Positions 39,960 through 53,195 of a DNA stretch of 64,000 nt are shown piece after piece; the first letter of the stretch is position 1, and the number at the start of each line of letters is the position of its first letter. The DNA comes from Schizochytrium sp. CCTCC M209059 (Eukaryota; Sar; Bigyra; Thraustochytrida; Thraustochytriidae), in contig KN805375.1 in assembly GCA_000818945.1 (NCBI GenBank), forward strand, positions 71,788-135,787, in the 5' to 3' direction. Made by a program: the position numbers and the translations under genes. The notes under the pieces were generated by a model. The model ran no database searches and was not told the origin of the DNA. It worked only from the letters and a program-made list of their open reading frames with translations.

Positions 39960-40258
39960 AGAAGGGAGGGAGAAGGACTGGCGTTTGTCGCTCTGTCGGC
40001 CAGAGGCCAGGTTGGCTCGGTCGCTCGTGGTGCCCACAGTCGCGGAACCACCCACAGCGGTATACCACAGCAGGTACGGGGGTGCAGCCAGCGAGGGCGG
40101 TCTGAGTGTGGGGAAGCGGGTGTAATGATCAATGGGATGAATAGGAGATGGGTAGATGGGCAAAGTGTGCGGCGCTGTGGATGGAAGAAGGAGCGGCGGG
40201 GCAATCCAAGAAAAGAAAGAAAAAAGGAAGAGGAAGAAAGGGAGGAAGGAGCGGACGA

Positions 40259-40293
<35 letters not shown>
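40259..40293 (+). repeat. (CAAG)n tetranucleotide array
   Basis: About eight perfect units. The same unit recurs at 37440-37469 and 41005-41050. Confidence 0.95.
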
Positions 40294-40294
<1 letters not shown>

Positions 40295-41939
40295 TGGCAG
40301 TTGACCACGCCGCGAGCAAGCAAAGTAAGACAGCAAAAGCAGCAAGCAGGCAAGCCGGAAGAAAGAAGCCAACGCAAAGCCAGCCTCCGTCCGGAAGCAG
40401 GTCCTCCTTCTCGCCGTCCCCCCTCTCACTGCAGGCAGCTGCCGCGGACGGTGCGCCAGGCCAGGCTTACGCGACGGGACGCAATGCGGCCCTTCTCATC
40501 CTACCCTCTCTCTGCCCTGCTCTGCTCTGCTCTGCTCTGCTCCTCGCGGTCTCCGCCGAGTCGCGTTTGATGTCGCTCGCTGTCTGCGCCTGGGCCGTCA
40601 GCCTTGCGCTTCCCGGTTTCGCGCACGGTCGGCAGGGAGAGCGCAAGGCGCGGCGAGGCGCGGCGGGAAGGCACGGGAAAGAAGCGGCGAGGCCAAGCGA
40701 GTGGAAGCGCAGAAGAGGGTCAGGAAGAAAGAAGAATGAAAAGAAACGGGTCGAGAGAAAATCTTGAACTGAAAGAAGAAAGGAAGCAAGAAAGAAAGCG
40801 AGCAAGAAAGAAGGGCGGGAAAAAGGAAGGAAGGATGGAAGTTAGGAAACAAAAAGTTTAAAAGCCGTCGAAAACGTGATAGAAAGGGAGCTCAGGCTGC
40901 GTTGGAAAGCAAGCCCCTGTCTGCATCTTGGTTTTGAATTCATTTCCAAATATTTCCTCTGCTCCCTCCCTCCCTCCCTCTGGCCGGTAGAGAGAGGCAG
41001 GCAGACAAGCAAGCAAGCAAGCAAGCCGGGCAAGCGAGCAAGCAGAGCAATCTGTCTATCGCAGGACCCAGGCCGGTCTCCGCCAGCGTCGAGTCCACCC
41101 CGGGACCAGAACCGCGACCTCGGCGCCTCGGTCCGCGCGCGCCTGCCTGCGCTCCGCGCGCCGACCTCGCGGTCCCGGCTGGCTGCGCCCGAGCCTTGAC
41201 TCGCCGCGCCCTCGGGCTCGCGGCGCGAGGTGCAGACAGACGAGACGAGGATAAGACAAGACAAGACAAGACAAACAGACAGACAGACAGAGAGAGCGCG
41301 CATCCTCCCTGCGTCCTCGATCCCTCGATCCCTCGACCCTCGACCCGACGACCAGCCCGGCCAGGCCCGGCCAGGCCCGGCCCGGCCAGGCCAGGCCAGG
41401 CCAGACGGAGACCAAGCCGGCGGCGACCTGGGCTGGCGCTCGCGCTCCTGGCTCTCCCGCGCATAGTCTCGCTCGAGTGCGCGCTATCGCTCGCTCGCTT
41501 GCGAGAGCTCGCTCGAACTAGCGCGCCGTCAAGAGCGACCTCGAGCTCGCCACCTGCGCGGAGCGAAAGCACGTTTTACACGCGCAAGAGGCCTCTGCTT
41601 TGCCCTGCTTTGCTCTGCTCTGCTTTGCTCTGCTGCCCTCACCAGCGGCCACGCTCGGTCCTCGTGCGCGCGCGCGGGGGCAAAAGCAAACGCCACGCGA
41701 CGCGAGCCGCGCAGCACAGCAGAGCAGAGCAGAGCAGAGCAGGACAGAACAGTTGGCAAGCGGCGAGCTCGCGCTTCCTCTCCCCTTCTGCCAGACCTAC
41801 CAGTCGTTGCGCCAAGCTGCGTTAAAGCCCCGAGCAAAGAACTCGGCAAAGTTTCAGCCAGGTCGAGCCCTTCACGCGCAAGCCTGCCTGCCTGCCTGCC
41901 CTGCCTGCCCTGCCTCGCAGCTGCAGCTGCAGGTTTTGC

Positions 41940-42002
41940 AAGACGCAACACAACGCAACGCAACGCAACGCAACGCAACGCAACGCAACGCAACGCAACG
42001 CA
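41940..42002 (+). repeat. CAACG pentanucleotide array
   Basis: About 12 units of CAACG, the first two reading CAACA. It lies some 500 bases upstream of the AP2 gene. Confidence 0.95.
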
Positions 42003-42379
42003 AGAAAGGTGGTCGGAGAGAGAGAGAGAGAGCAGAAGCGCTGCCAGGAGCTAGAAGAAGCAGCCCAAGCCACCTCACTCCCTCCATCCGTGTGTCAGTC
42101 TGTGTCATTCGCGCTTGTCGCACTTCTACTTCATCGCTGCGCTTCTGGCTTACGCGCGGCTGTGGACTGGCGAGACAAGGCTCGACCAAGCGTGCTGCGT
42201 GCAGCCCGCGGACCAACTGCGCTCGTGCGAAAGAAGGGACGCTGGCACAGACGGACCGCTTTTGGGGAACCAGAGCGGCTCTCACGTTGGCCAGTGGTGA
42301 GAAAAGACGACTTTCTCCGGGCCCTAATTAATCACTGGCGAGAAGGCTGGCGGCAAGTCACACGCTCGCAACTCCCTGT

Positions 42380-42424
42380 TGGCGAGCTAGCAAGCTAGCT
42401 AGCAAGCTAGCTAGCAAGCTAGCA
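42380..42424. repeat. AGCTAGCA palindromic tandem block
   Basis: A 12-base unit GCTAGCTAGCAA is repeated about three times, about 85 bases before the AP2 gene start codon. It is largely self-complementary and could form a hairpin in DNA or in the 5' leader. Confidence 0.85.
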
Positions 42425-42507
42425 GCGCGCGTTGCTTGTGGGTGGGGTCGCAGTAGCAGCAGAGCAAACTCGGAAACACAGAGAATCTCCCACGCGCGCA
42501 CCTATAC

Positions 42508-44655
42508 ATGGTGGTATTGGGCATGAAGCGCGCAAGACCCGCGAATGATGAAAGCAACGCGCCCGCATCCCCTGCCCCGGCGGGCCTGGCAGCGCTCAGC
42601 AATGACAGCGCAAGAGCCAAGCGACCTTTAAAGGAGGCTCGAGCAGAGTCATCCATCGCTTCCTCGACGGCCCACGCCCCTGTAGCTTTTGCTTCAACCG
42701 ACGCGGGGTCAATCTCCTCCATTGCCTCTGCTGCCTCATCGTTCCTTTCCCCATCCTGGCCCCAGAACGTAGGAGCCCTGCAAGGCGCAGGTGCTCTTGC
42801 AGGACTTCCTCTGCTACCCTTACTGCCGCGATCGGATCAGAGCGCTGCACAATGGTGCGAAATCAAGTGCATTCCAGGGAATGGCAAAGAGGCAGCCACA
42901 TACAAGGTCATCTTTGAAGACGGCAGCACCAGTTTAATTGCAAGCACAGAGCTAGTCGATCTAGTCCGTAACCAAGCGATTCGTGACCATACGCGAGCCA
43001 CGCAGGCCAGTCTCTCGCCATCATTCCCTACCCTCGCGCCGTCAAACTTGCGCGCAGATGTGAATCTGAGCACTGCCAAGACAGGCGAGATTAAAAATGA
43101 TCCGGAAACGTCCACGCACGACAGTGACGACGACAACAATGAGGACGAGGCTGAGGATGAGGATGATGATGACAACAACGAGCGACATCGAGCCGACGAA
43201 GGTTGCTCAGACGTCAAGAAAACCTCGGTTAGTCAGGGAAATGATGCCGAAATGGTTGACCGAAAGAGCAAACAAGATGTCAAGCACGAAAACCAAGAGC
43301 AGCCGAAGTCCGACGTCGAGGCTGCGCGATTGAAAGAAGCCAGCAGCGTTCAAGAAGATGAGGAGCGCGGGAAATTGTCATCGGCACCTGCGTCGGCGTC
43401 GTCCTCTCCCATGTACACCGCGCAGCCAGAAGAGTCGCAGGAAGATATGAGCAACGCTAGTGTCAGCGATCATGGTTCTTCTCGCGCTGGTGCAGTCCTC
43501 GCAACAGTATCTTCCACGCTTGTGGAGGACCGCGCCACTGCGTCTCCAGAGCAATCTGAAAGCTTGACAGCTCCCACTGCAGATTTGTCATCATCGCAAA
43601 GTGGGCTCCTGGCCCAAGGTCCAGCGTCAACGCAAGGAGGCTCACCGTCTCAAGCTCGACCTAGTGTCATTCGCAGCAACTCTCGTCTCGGCACAAAGTC
43701 CTCCACGTATCACGGCGTGAGCTGGCATACGCAGCGCAAGCGCTGGAGAGCCTACATTTATCTTTCGCCAGGCAAGCAAAAGTACCTCGGCACCTTTACG
43801 GATCAGCATGAGGCCGCCAAGACGTATGACAATGCTGTCATCAAGCACAATCTCCGTTCACCTCTCAATTTTCCGAATCAAGCCAATGCCTACCATCATG
43901 CCCAACAGCAACTTGACGGCGCGACGCGTCTCTCGCAAAGTCACCGATCGTCGTCCATATCGTCGTCTTTATCGCTCAGCGCCAAACCTTCCATGACTCC
44001 AGGCAGTCTTACAGGCTCCGCAAGAGCGCGCGCCATGGCTCGTGCAGCAGCAGCGGCTGGAGACCGTGCACTAGAGTTGGATCGTCAGCGGATTCAGAAT
44101 TTTCAGCAGCCGTCGACTGCCTCGCAGCACGACGCCTCCACCTATGTAAATCCCCAGAACATGCTGCATCAGCAACTTGCCCTATCAATCTTTCTCCAGC
44201 ACCAGCACCAGCACCAGCAGCAGCAGCGGTATGCCCAAAGTGTAAATTCGAGGCTTGAGAACGCCTTGACGACTCATCCGCAAAGCTCCTCTTCAAGCGA
44301 AAGTTCTTCGTCTTCAATGTACCAACAGCAGCTCCTGCAGTTTCAAGCCCAGCTCAACCTCCAGCAACAGCAGCAACATCAACAACAACATCAGCAGTCG
44401 GGCCCCGCTCGTAGTCCTGTATTTCCTTTTGGCCTGCCGGCCTCGCAGACCTCGAACATTGCCGCGCTCTCACATCTTTTGAGCAGCGGCGCGGTTGTCC
44501 CTTCCTCGATGGAACGCGCCCAAATGCAGCAGCTCTTCCAAACCACAGATGCCTATCAGTTGAATCTCAACGAGCAGAGCCCCAACGAGGTCTTGGATCT
44601 CATTCGCCGTATGCGAGAGCAGCAGCAGCAGCAGCAGCAGCAGCCATCGCCCTAG
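42508..44655 (+). CDS. AP2-domain putative transcription factor with acidic and polyQ regions
   Basis: 715 residues from ATG 42508 (a second ATG at 42523 is possible). Residues about 395-458 form one AP2/ERF domain: STYHGVSWHTQRKRWRAYIY, the strand LGTFTDQHEAAKTYDNAVIK, and LNFP at the end. The WRAYI and EAAKTYD elements are the DNA-contacting sheet and packing helix of the family. Before it lie a region with a possible small beta domain (WCEIKCIPGNGKEAATYKVIF, about 111-150) and a strongly acidic stretch (about 200-235, DDDNNEDEAEDEDDDD). After it come Ser-rich and Gln/His-rich tracts, ending in pure CAG-encoded Gln. AP2 domains bind DNA in plants, apicomplexans and some stramenopiles; the acidic and Gln-rich parts would suit activation. 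Targets are unknown. No intron is needed. Confidence 0.88.
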   Translation: MVVLGMKRARPANDESNAPASPAPAGLAALSNDSARAKRPLKEARAESSIASSTAHAPVAFASTDAGSISSIASAASSFLSPSWPQNVGALQGAGALAGLPLLPLLPRSDQSAAQWCEIKCIPGNGKEAATYKVIFEDGSTSLIASTELVDLVRNQAIRDHTRATQASLSPSFPTLAPSNLRADVNLSTAKTGEIKNDPETSTHDSDDDNNEDEAEDEDDDDNNERHRADEGCSDVKKTSVSQGNDAEMVDRKSKQDVKHENQEQPKSDVEAARLKEASSVQEDEERGKLSSAPASASSSPMYTAQPEESQEDMSNASVSDHGSSRAGAVLATVSSTLVEDRATASPEQSESLTAPTADLSSSQSGLLAQGPASTQGGSPSQARPSVIRSNSRLGTKSSTYHGVSWHTQRKRWRAYIYLSPGKQKYLGTFTDQHEAAKTYDNAVIKHNLRSPLNFPNQANAYHHAQQQLDGATRLSQSHRSSSISSSLSLSAKPSMTPGSLTGSARARAMARAAAAAGDRALELDRQRIQNFQQPSTASQHDASTYVNPQNMLHQQLALSIFLQHQHQHQQQQRYAQSVNSRLENALTTHPQSSSSSESSSSSMYQQQLLQFQAQLNLQQQQQHQQQHQQSGPARSPVFPFGLPASQTSNIAALSHLLSSGAVVPSSMERAQMQQLFQTTDAYQLNLNEQSPNEVLDLIRRMREQQQQQQQQPSP

Positions 44656-45043
44656 TCAACCAATTGTTAGCCCCATTTTAGTGCCAGTATGTACTCGACA
44701 GCAGCAGCCATCAATTGCCGACCGGTTTGCTTGCTTTATTTCATTCTGATGTCACCGACAGCTCAACCCATCCATTCATCCACCTTGGCTGAGCACGCGT
44801 AATTTTTTAATCGCTTCTTGTCCAGCTGCTGCACATGCAGTCTTTCGTCAGCCAGCGAGAGATCGATCAATCAGCAAAGGCAAAGTGCAAACTTTCTGTC
44901 CGCGTCGCGCTCCCGCCATTCACACTCACTATCAGTCAGACGAACGAAGTCGTCCGGACCTACCGACCCATCTACGTATCTACACCTTCCTGCACTCGAG
45001 CATCGTGGCGTCAGTGATTGCGGCATCTTGCAAGCACGCAGCT

Positions 45044-45046
45044 GCA

Positions 45047-45078
<32 letters not shown>

Positions 45079-45079
45079 C
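45044..45079 (+). repeat. (GGCT)n tetranucleotide array
   Basis: Eight to nine units. A short GGCT run also precedes RND permease 1 (6377-6392). Confidence 0.93.
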
Positions 45080-46498
45080 GGCCCCTCGTTACGGGCGGCC
45101 AGCTTTCCGTGGACCGCGAGTTTTTTTTTCTTTGTCCCCTTTCCTCCGTTACAAGGCTTGCTGGCAACGGTGAGGCTCGTGCGCCCATGGAAGAAGGCCG
45201 CCAAGGATGGACCTGCCTTCGCGGACGAGAGCGCTCGCTCCCAGTTCTTGGTTCGCGGATGCCGTCCGCACCTTCAGAAGTCGCAGCCCGCTGCCGCGAG
45301 CCTCGCTGGCCGCGCCGATGTCGCGAACAAGAGACCAAGAAGCCGCGAGCGAGCGGCGCGCCACCGCCGCCTCGCGGCTGTCGCGGTTGTCGCGGCTGTC
45401 GCGGGTCGGGCCTGGGGTGGTGGTCCCCTGCGTCGCAAGGCTAGTGATGATCTCATCTCACTCGACCGGCCAAGCGCAGCAGAGCGTACTTGAAGGCAGG
45501 CACGCAGGCACGCAGGCAGGTGTGGCGGCCGGCGACTCAACGCATGGCGAGTCGCGGTGCAGGATTCCTCTGATGGCGCATCCCTCGCCGCGTCCTTCGT
45601 CCCCGGGCCGCGCCCCGCGCCGCTGAAGCTGCCTCGGTCTCGGACGTACGTACGTCTGTGCATCGATCGTCCCACCATCTATCCATCTATCTATCTGTCT
45701 CCACCGCGCACTTTCCTTCCCAAGACCGACCTCTCTCACGCTTGCGAGCTCGAAGCCCGCGAGCTCGAACGAAGTCCGCGAGCTCGAAGTTCGCGAGCTC
45801 GAAGCTGCGCGCGCCGACCTGAGAAGCGCGAGACGCCTCGCCGGGCCAGACATGTCGTTTCTGCGCGCGCCAACGAGTCTGGTATGTGCGCACTGCGTGG
45901 CTTCCTATTACCGCGCGCGGGCTCTGTCGGGCTGCGCCGCCCATTCCATCACGATCCTATCTTTCTTTCTTTCATGCTTGCTTTCCTCCTTTCCTCGCTT
46001 TGGCGCGCCAGGCAAGCGTCTGCGGCGCCTCCGCCGGCGCCAAGCCGCGCCGGAGACGCGCGGCGGTGCGTGCGTGTGTGCGTGCGTGCGTGCGTGCGTG
46101 GGCGGCGCGCGTGCTTGCGTCGCGCGGTGGCGTCGAGGCCTCAACGCGGCTGCGGAAGCGACGACGGCGGCGGCGCCGCGCAGAGTCCCTGCGCGCCCCC
46201 CTCATGGCCGTGCCGCGGAAACCCGGCGGAGCAGGTCGCGCGCCTCGCGAGGGGGCACGCCGCACGTCTGTGCGTGAAAACCTGCGGCGGCGATGACCGC
46301 ATGGATGCGGCAGTAGGAAAAAGAAAGACGGCGAGAATGGTTGATTGACGGAGCGCAGGAGCACCAAGCAAGCAAGACTTGGCTTCCTGATGATCTATCT
46401 GCCAGCTGCCATGGCTGCTGCAGCTCATGAACTTGGGCGAGTCGAGCTTGCACTGCAGCCAGAGGACGACGACGTGGAGAACTTTGACAAGAGGCACG

Positions 46499-46540
46499 CC
46501 TTGCGTTGCCTTGCCTTGCCTTGCCTTGCCTTGCCTTGCT
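46499..46540 (+). repeat. CCTTG pentanucleotide array
   Basis: About eight CCTTG units. The reverse-complement unit CAAGG/AGGCA recurs at 51955-51981 and 54274-54305. Confidence 0.9.
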
Positions 46541-47029
46541 TTGTTTGGGCGGTTTTGTTGCCTCTGCAGGACGGAAAACAAGATTTGTTATCGAGGCCGG
46601 CTTTGCTTGCTAGCATGATGCTTTGCTTTGCTTCGCTTTGCTTCGCTTTGCTTTGCTCGTCATCCATCCCCCGCCGCTCATCGTGCAAACCACCACGGTG
46701 TGCATCATCGATAGTGGAGGAGCAAAGAGCGTCGCTCCGTGGGTTGTTTGTTTTCAAGCCTCACGCAAGGAGGCGGGCGGTTCCTGGCCGACTTGGCCCT
46801 GCCTGACTGCCCGACTGCCAGTGTGAGCGAGGGCGCGAAGGCCGACTGACGGATTGATCGCGCAGTGCGCAATCGCCTGCTTCTTCCAGTAGAGCGATGC
46901 AAGCATTTCTTTCTTGACTGTGATACTATTAGGTAGTGTCTGCAAGGCGGCGCAGGCGGAGACGGCAGAGGAGCAGACTGCTGCGCAAGCAGAATCACAA
47001 CCCACCTGCCCGCCTGCACGCTCTGCAAG

Positions 47030-47032
47030 CAA

Positions 47033-47088
<56 letters not shown>

Positions 47089-47132
47089 GCGCCGCGCAGC
47101 AGCAGCAGCAGCAGGAGCAGGAGGAGCAGGAG
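47030..47132 (+). repeat. (GCAC)n plus (AGC)n arrays in the carrier 5' leader
   Basis: About 14 GCAC units (47030-47088), then after gcaagcgccgc about ten AGC/AGG units (47097-47132). The second array ends 31 bases before the ATG, so it is probably transcribed. Confidence 0.93.
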
Positions 47133-47162
47133 TAGTCGAGACTCGACGCACGGGCGAGAAAG

Positions 47163-48432
47163 ATGTCGGATTCGGTGAAGGCATTTCTCTCGGGCGGCTT
47201 CGGCGGCGTCTGCTTGGTCGCCGTTGGCCACCCGCTCGACACGATCAAGGTCAAGATGCAGACGTCCAATGAGTAAGTTCGCGTAGAGGTGTAGAGAGAG
47301 CGTGCACGCGCGCGCGCGCGTATCATCGGCGGTCCGCTCAAGATGCACGAGCTTGCTCTTGCCTTCCCCCCCCTTTGATCTCGCGACTTGGCTTACTTGT
47401 TACTATCGTGTGGCAGAGAGATGGGGGGACTGAGTGCTTGCTCGCTTCGCTCTACGCACACCGAAGAAGCAAGGGCAGAACAAGAGCGAAGCAACGCAAA
47501 ATGACAGGCATCGGACACAGCGACTAACATGTTGGGCGAAATACGTTGCACAGGTACTCGGGCATGGCCGACTGCTTCCGCAAGATCGTCGCCAAGGATG
47601 GCCCCCGTGGCCTCTTTGCCGGCATGGCCGCGCCGCTCGCCGGCATCACCCCCATCTTCGCCGTCTACTTTTGGGTACGTTAAACTCGTTGAAATCGTCG
47701 ACGCGCCTCGCGCGCCACTCAAATCTTAAGACCGTATGCACGCGCACACACACGCACATATGCTGACGTCATCTCTCAAACGGAACATCTTCGAAACAAA
47801 CACAGGGCTTCGACCTCGGTAAGCAGATCGCCCGCGCCGTCGAGGGCAAGGGCCCCGAGGAGCAAATCAGCACCGCCGGCATCATGTTTGCCGGTGGCTT
47901 CTCGGCCATTCCCGGCTCGGCCGTCATGGTCCCCGGTGACCGCATCAAGGTTATCCTGCAGACTCAGGGTGAGAAGAAACTGTACAACGGTCCCATCGAC
48001 TGCGCCAAGAAGATCTACGCCGAGGAGGGCATCCGTGGCCTCTACAAGGGTACGGCCCTCACTCTTCTTCGCGATGGCCCCGGCTCTGTCGCCTACTATG
48101 GTGCCTACGAGCTCATGAAGATCAACATGCCCAACTCTGTTCCCGGTGGTTCGACTGGCGCCCTCAGCACCATCTTCTGCGGTGGTATGGCCGGTGTCTT
48201 TAACTGGATCGTCGCAGTCCCCCCTGATGTTCTCAAGAGCCGCTTCCAGACTGCCCCCACCGGAACCTACCCGGGTGGTATCCGCCAGGTCGCTACCGAG
48301 CTCATTGCCAAGGAAGGTGTTGCCTCGCTGTACAAGGGTCTCGCCCCGGCTCTTGCTCGCGCCTTCCCTGCCAACGCCGCTTGCTTCCTCGGTGTCGAGA
48401 CGTCCAAGAAGGTCCTTGACATGTACATGTAA
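47163..48432 (+). CDS. SLC25A20: Mitochondrial carnitine/acylcarnitine carrier (SLC25A20 type), three exons
   Basis: Exons 47163-47272, 47554-47674 and 47806-48432 join to 285 residues. Introns are 281 and 131 nt with GTAAGT/GTACGT donors and CAG acceptors, in phase 2 and phase 0. Three mitochondrial-carrier repeats are present: HPLDTIKVKMQT in exon 1, VPGDRIKVILQTQG near residue 125 and VPPDVLKSRFQTAP near residue 220. The second repeat replaces the usual P-x-D by P-G-D; carnitine carriers have P-G-E there. PPDVLKSRFQTAP, GIRGLYKGT.LTLLRD and RAFPANAACFLG are close matches to carnitine/acylcarnitine translocases. The protein exchanges acylcarnitine for carnitine across the inner mitochondrial membrane for fatty-acid oxidation. 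The subtype call is strong but based on remembered motifs. The 2.9-kb GAAA array begins 362 bases after the stop. Confidence 0.92.
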
Positions 48433-48794
48433 GCGTTCGTCAATCTTGTCGTATTCTTCGCTTCGCATCACATCGCATCGTCTTTTTTCTTTCTCGCTTA
48501 GTTATCGTACCTCTGGGTACCTTTCTCTATTCCTGGGCGCTGCGCCGCTGCCAGCTATCGTTATCCCTGCGCACCCAAACCCCGTCTCGCCCCCCTCAAG
48601 AGCACACACATACATACACAAAAAAAAAGCTCACTGCTTCATGTCTGCGCTCCGGTACACTCTCTCGTTCTCTAGTGGTCGAAGAAGAAAAGCGCATCCT
48701 CTTTTCGCTTCTCCCCTTCTCCATACATACGGGAATGACGTGTGATGTACTACTGGCTTTGAATTTTTTAAGCTAGGCTAGTATACGGGCGGGC
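48433..48794. other. 3' flank of the carrier gene
   Basis: Pyrimidine-rich 3' UTR-like sequence with an A9 run near 48619. No gene or clear AATAAA is seen; it runs straight into the GAAA array. Confidence 0.5.
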
Positions 48795-51723
<2,929 letters not shown>

Positions 51724-52432
51724 GCAGCACGTGGGAAATGCGCCGGACCCGGCACAGCTCGCTTGCTAAAAAATGCTGTGGCCTGCTTGTAAGCTATCAT
51801 TGTGCAGCGCGGGTTTGAGGAGAGGAGAGGCGGCGAGAAATTGAGGTGAAGGCTGGCAAGAGAAGGCGGAAAAACTTTTGTGAAGGAAGCCCGAAAGTGA
51901 CAAGTGGACAGACAGAAGAGGAAGAAGGAAAGGAAAGAAAAGAAAAGATTAGAAAAGGCAAGGCAAGGCAAGGCAAGGCAAGATCATGAGTCCAGTAGGC
52001 CAATCAGCCAGCAAGTCAGCAAGCCAGCAAGTCAGCAAGCCAGCAAGTCAGCAAGCAAGCCAGCCAGCAAGCAAGCAAGCCAACCCACGACACGAGAGAG
52101 GTCCAGACAAGATTTGCGAATTCTGACTCTCTCGAGAATGGGGTGCGGCTCCCAGACGTGCTTCACCTATGATAGGCGGTCTTGATAATATTATGCGGAA
52201 GAAACCAATGCATGGTGCAAAGCAAAGCCCAAATCACATTGACGGCTTGCCGTAGCTCGACAGCCCCCGCGAAACGAGTTAAGCCATTCCATCTGGTCCA
52301 AGAAGCAATCAAATAACCAAGTCGGGCCAAACCACAACAAGCAACGCCAAAGCAACGCCAAAGCAAAACAAAGCAAAACAGAAACGTGTGCACACACGTC
52401 GCAACTACATACAAAAAAGTAAGCAAGCAAGC
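51724..52432. other. Spacer after the GAAA array
   Basis: About 700 bases with AGGCA pentamers (51955-51981), mixed CAGCAAGT/CAGCAAGC octamers (52005-52084) and CAAAGCAAAA-type repeats (52330-52380). No supported gene. Confidence 0.5.
51955..52084 (+). repeat. AGGCA pentamers and CAGCAAGT/CAGCAAGC octamers
   Basis: Five AGGCA units, then after a short unique stretch about nine copies of CAGCAAG[TC] or CAGC/CAAG variants, up to aagcc at 52084. Confidence 0.85.
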
Positions 52433-52696
52433 ATGCAGATCCGCAAGCACATCTCCAAAGCCTCCGAAATGACTACCAAGGCTCTTATTCCGTGGCCCAA
52501 AAGCAAGTCGGGCGGGCGCGCGCGCTCAGACTCACGATTGCGCGCGGCCTGGGGAAAGAAAAATCACAAGGTGATCCCCGACATGCACAACCCCTCCACC
52601 AGCACCAACAAGACGATCCATCTCGACGACGAGATCCTGCGACAGCGCATGCTCGACTTCGCACACGCTTCGCCTGACGTTGCTTTGACGGCCTGA
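52433..52696 (+). CDS. Possible small basic protein, unrecognised
   Basis: 87 residues from ATG 52433, or 75 from ATG 52469 (MTTKALIPWPKSKSGG). The composition is not low-complexity: a basic N-terminal half, then HKVIPDMHNPSTSTNKTIHLDDEILRQRMLDFAHASPDVALTA, where LDDEILRQRMLDFAHA could form an amphipathic helix. It contrasts with the repeat-derived ORFs around it. There is no known domain, no TM segment and no signal peptide. An upstream exon is possible. It could be a chance ORF. Confidence 0.35.
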   Translation: MQIRKHISKASEMTTKALIPWPKSKSGGRARSDSRLRAAWGKKNHKVIPDMHNPSTSTNKTIHLDDEILRQRMLDFAHASPDVALTA

Positions 52697-53195
52697 GTCT
52701 TTACCCCGTCAAGTTGCCACACACCCACAGCCAATCTTCCAAGCTTGCCTACTTCACACGTTCATCCAGTAGGCTCTCTCCTTCGAAAGGAGCAGCATAA
52801 CGGCACAACGCGGCGTCACCGTTTCTTTCTTGGACACTTGCTCGATTGGCTTACCTGCTGCCTGTAAAACTATCCGCGCCGCTGGCCCCCAACACAATCT
52901 TAGAAAAGAGAAAAAAAGAAGTAAAGAGAAGAGTAACAGTAGTAATTTGATTTAATTATCATCATTTCGATGATCTTTCGCGTGCCCGGCTCGCATTCTA
53001 CCCTTTTCCCTTCGCATACTTGCTCTTCTTCATCGCGATGATTTGGCCGCGTCCGCCCCCGAAAAAAGACGCACGATGGATGAGATGAGCTGGCCAAGTA
53101 AGTTGGAGCCGTGTCTTTCTGTTCGGAGCCGCGTCTTTCTGGACCAGATCTTCGTTCCCATCGACACACAAGATGCCCATGCCACGTTGCGTGAT
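52697..53195. other. Spacer between the small ORF and the four-TM gene
   Basis: 500 bases holding the putative 3' UTR of the minus-strand four-TM gene. It contains a purine-rich run (52900-52935) and a small inverted repeat around atcatcatttcgatgat (52959-52974). No gene is seen. Confidence 0.45.

Larger units (their letters stand above)
33413..42507. other. 9-kb repeat-rich region with no supported gene
   Basis: Every ORF I looked at in this stretch is Arg/Ser/Ala-rich low complexity, and none shows a domain. Short tandem repeats occur throughout: TTCG/TTCA (34075-34142), (GTAC)n (34408-34424), TGCG/TGTG (35115-35165), (CTGT)n (36328-36387), (AGCT)n (37139-37161), (CAAG)n (37440-37469, 40259-40293, 41005-41050), TAGCG (39512-39556), GCGA/GC (39628-39660), (GA)n (39927-39953), CTGCT (40518-40545, 41600-41635), AGACA/AGAC (41255-41292), GGCCA/GGCCC (41350-41404), GCAGA (41715-41745), CTGCC (41885-41912) and CAACG (41940-42002). 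Exons of a gene without recognisable domains could be hidden here; RNA evidence would be needed. Confidence 0.6.
44656..47162. other. Repeat-rich spacer between the AP2 and carrier genes
   Basis: 2.5 kb without a supported gene. Tandem repeats: (GGCT)n at 45044-45079, TGTCGCGGC-type repeats at 45373-45405, CCTTG at 46499-46540, CTTTG/CTTCG at 46618-46657, (GCAC)n at 47030-47088 and (AGC)n at 47097-47132. The last two lie within 135 bases of the carrier start codon. Confidence 0.55.

Noticed and set aside
33413..42507. Many 60-240-codon ORFs, rRNA, tRNA or transposon genes in the 9-kb repeat region
   Set aside because: The ORFs are Arg/Ser/Ala/Cys-rich by-products of GC-rich short repeats. 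I found no tRNA-like GTTCGANTCC arm with partners, no rRNA-like sequence and no transposase or reverse-transcriptase motif.
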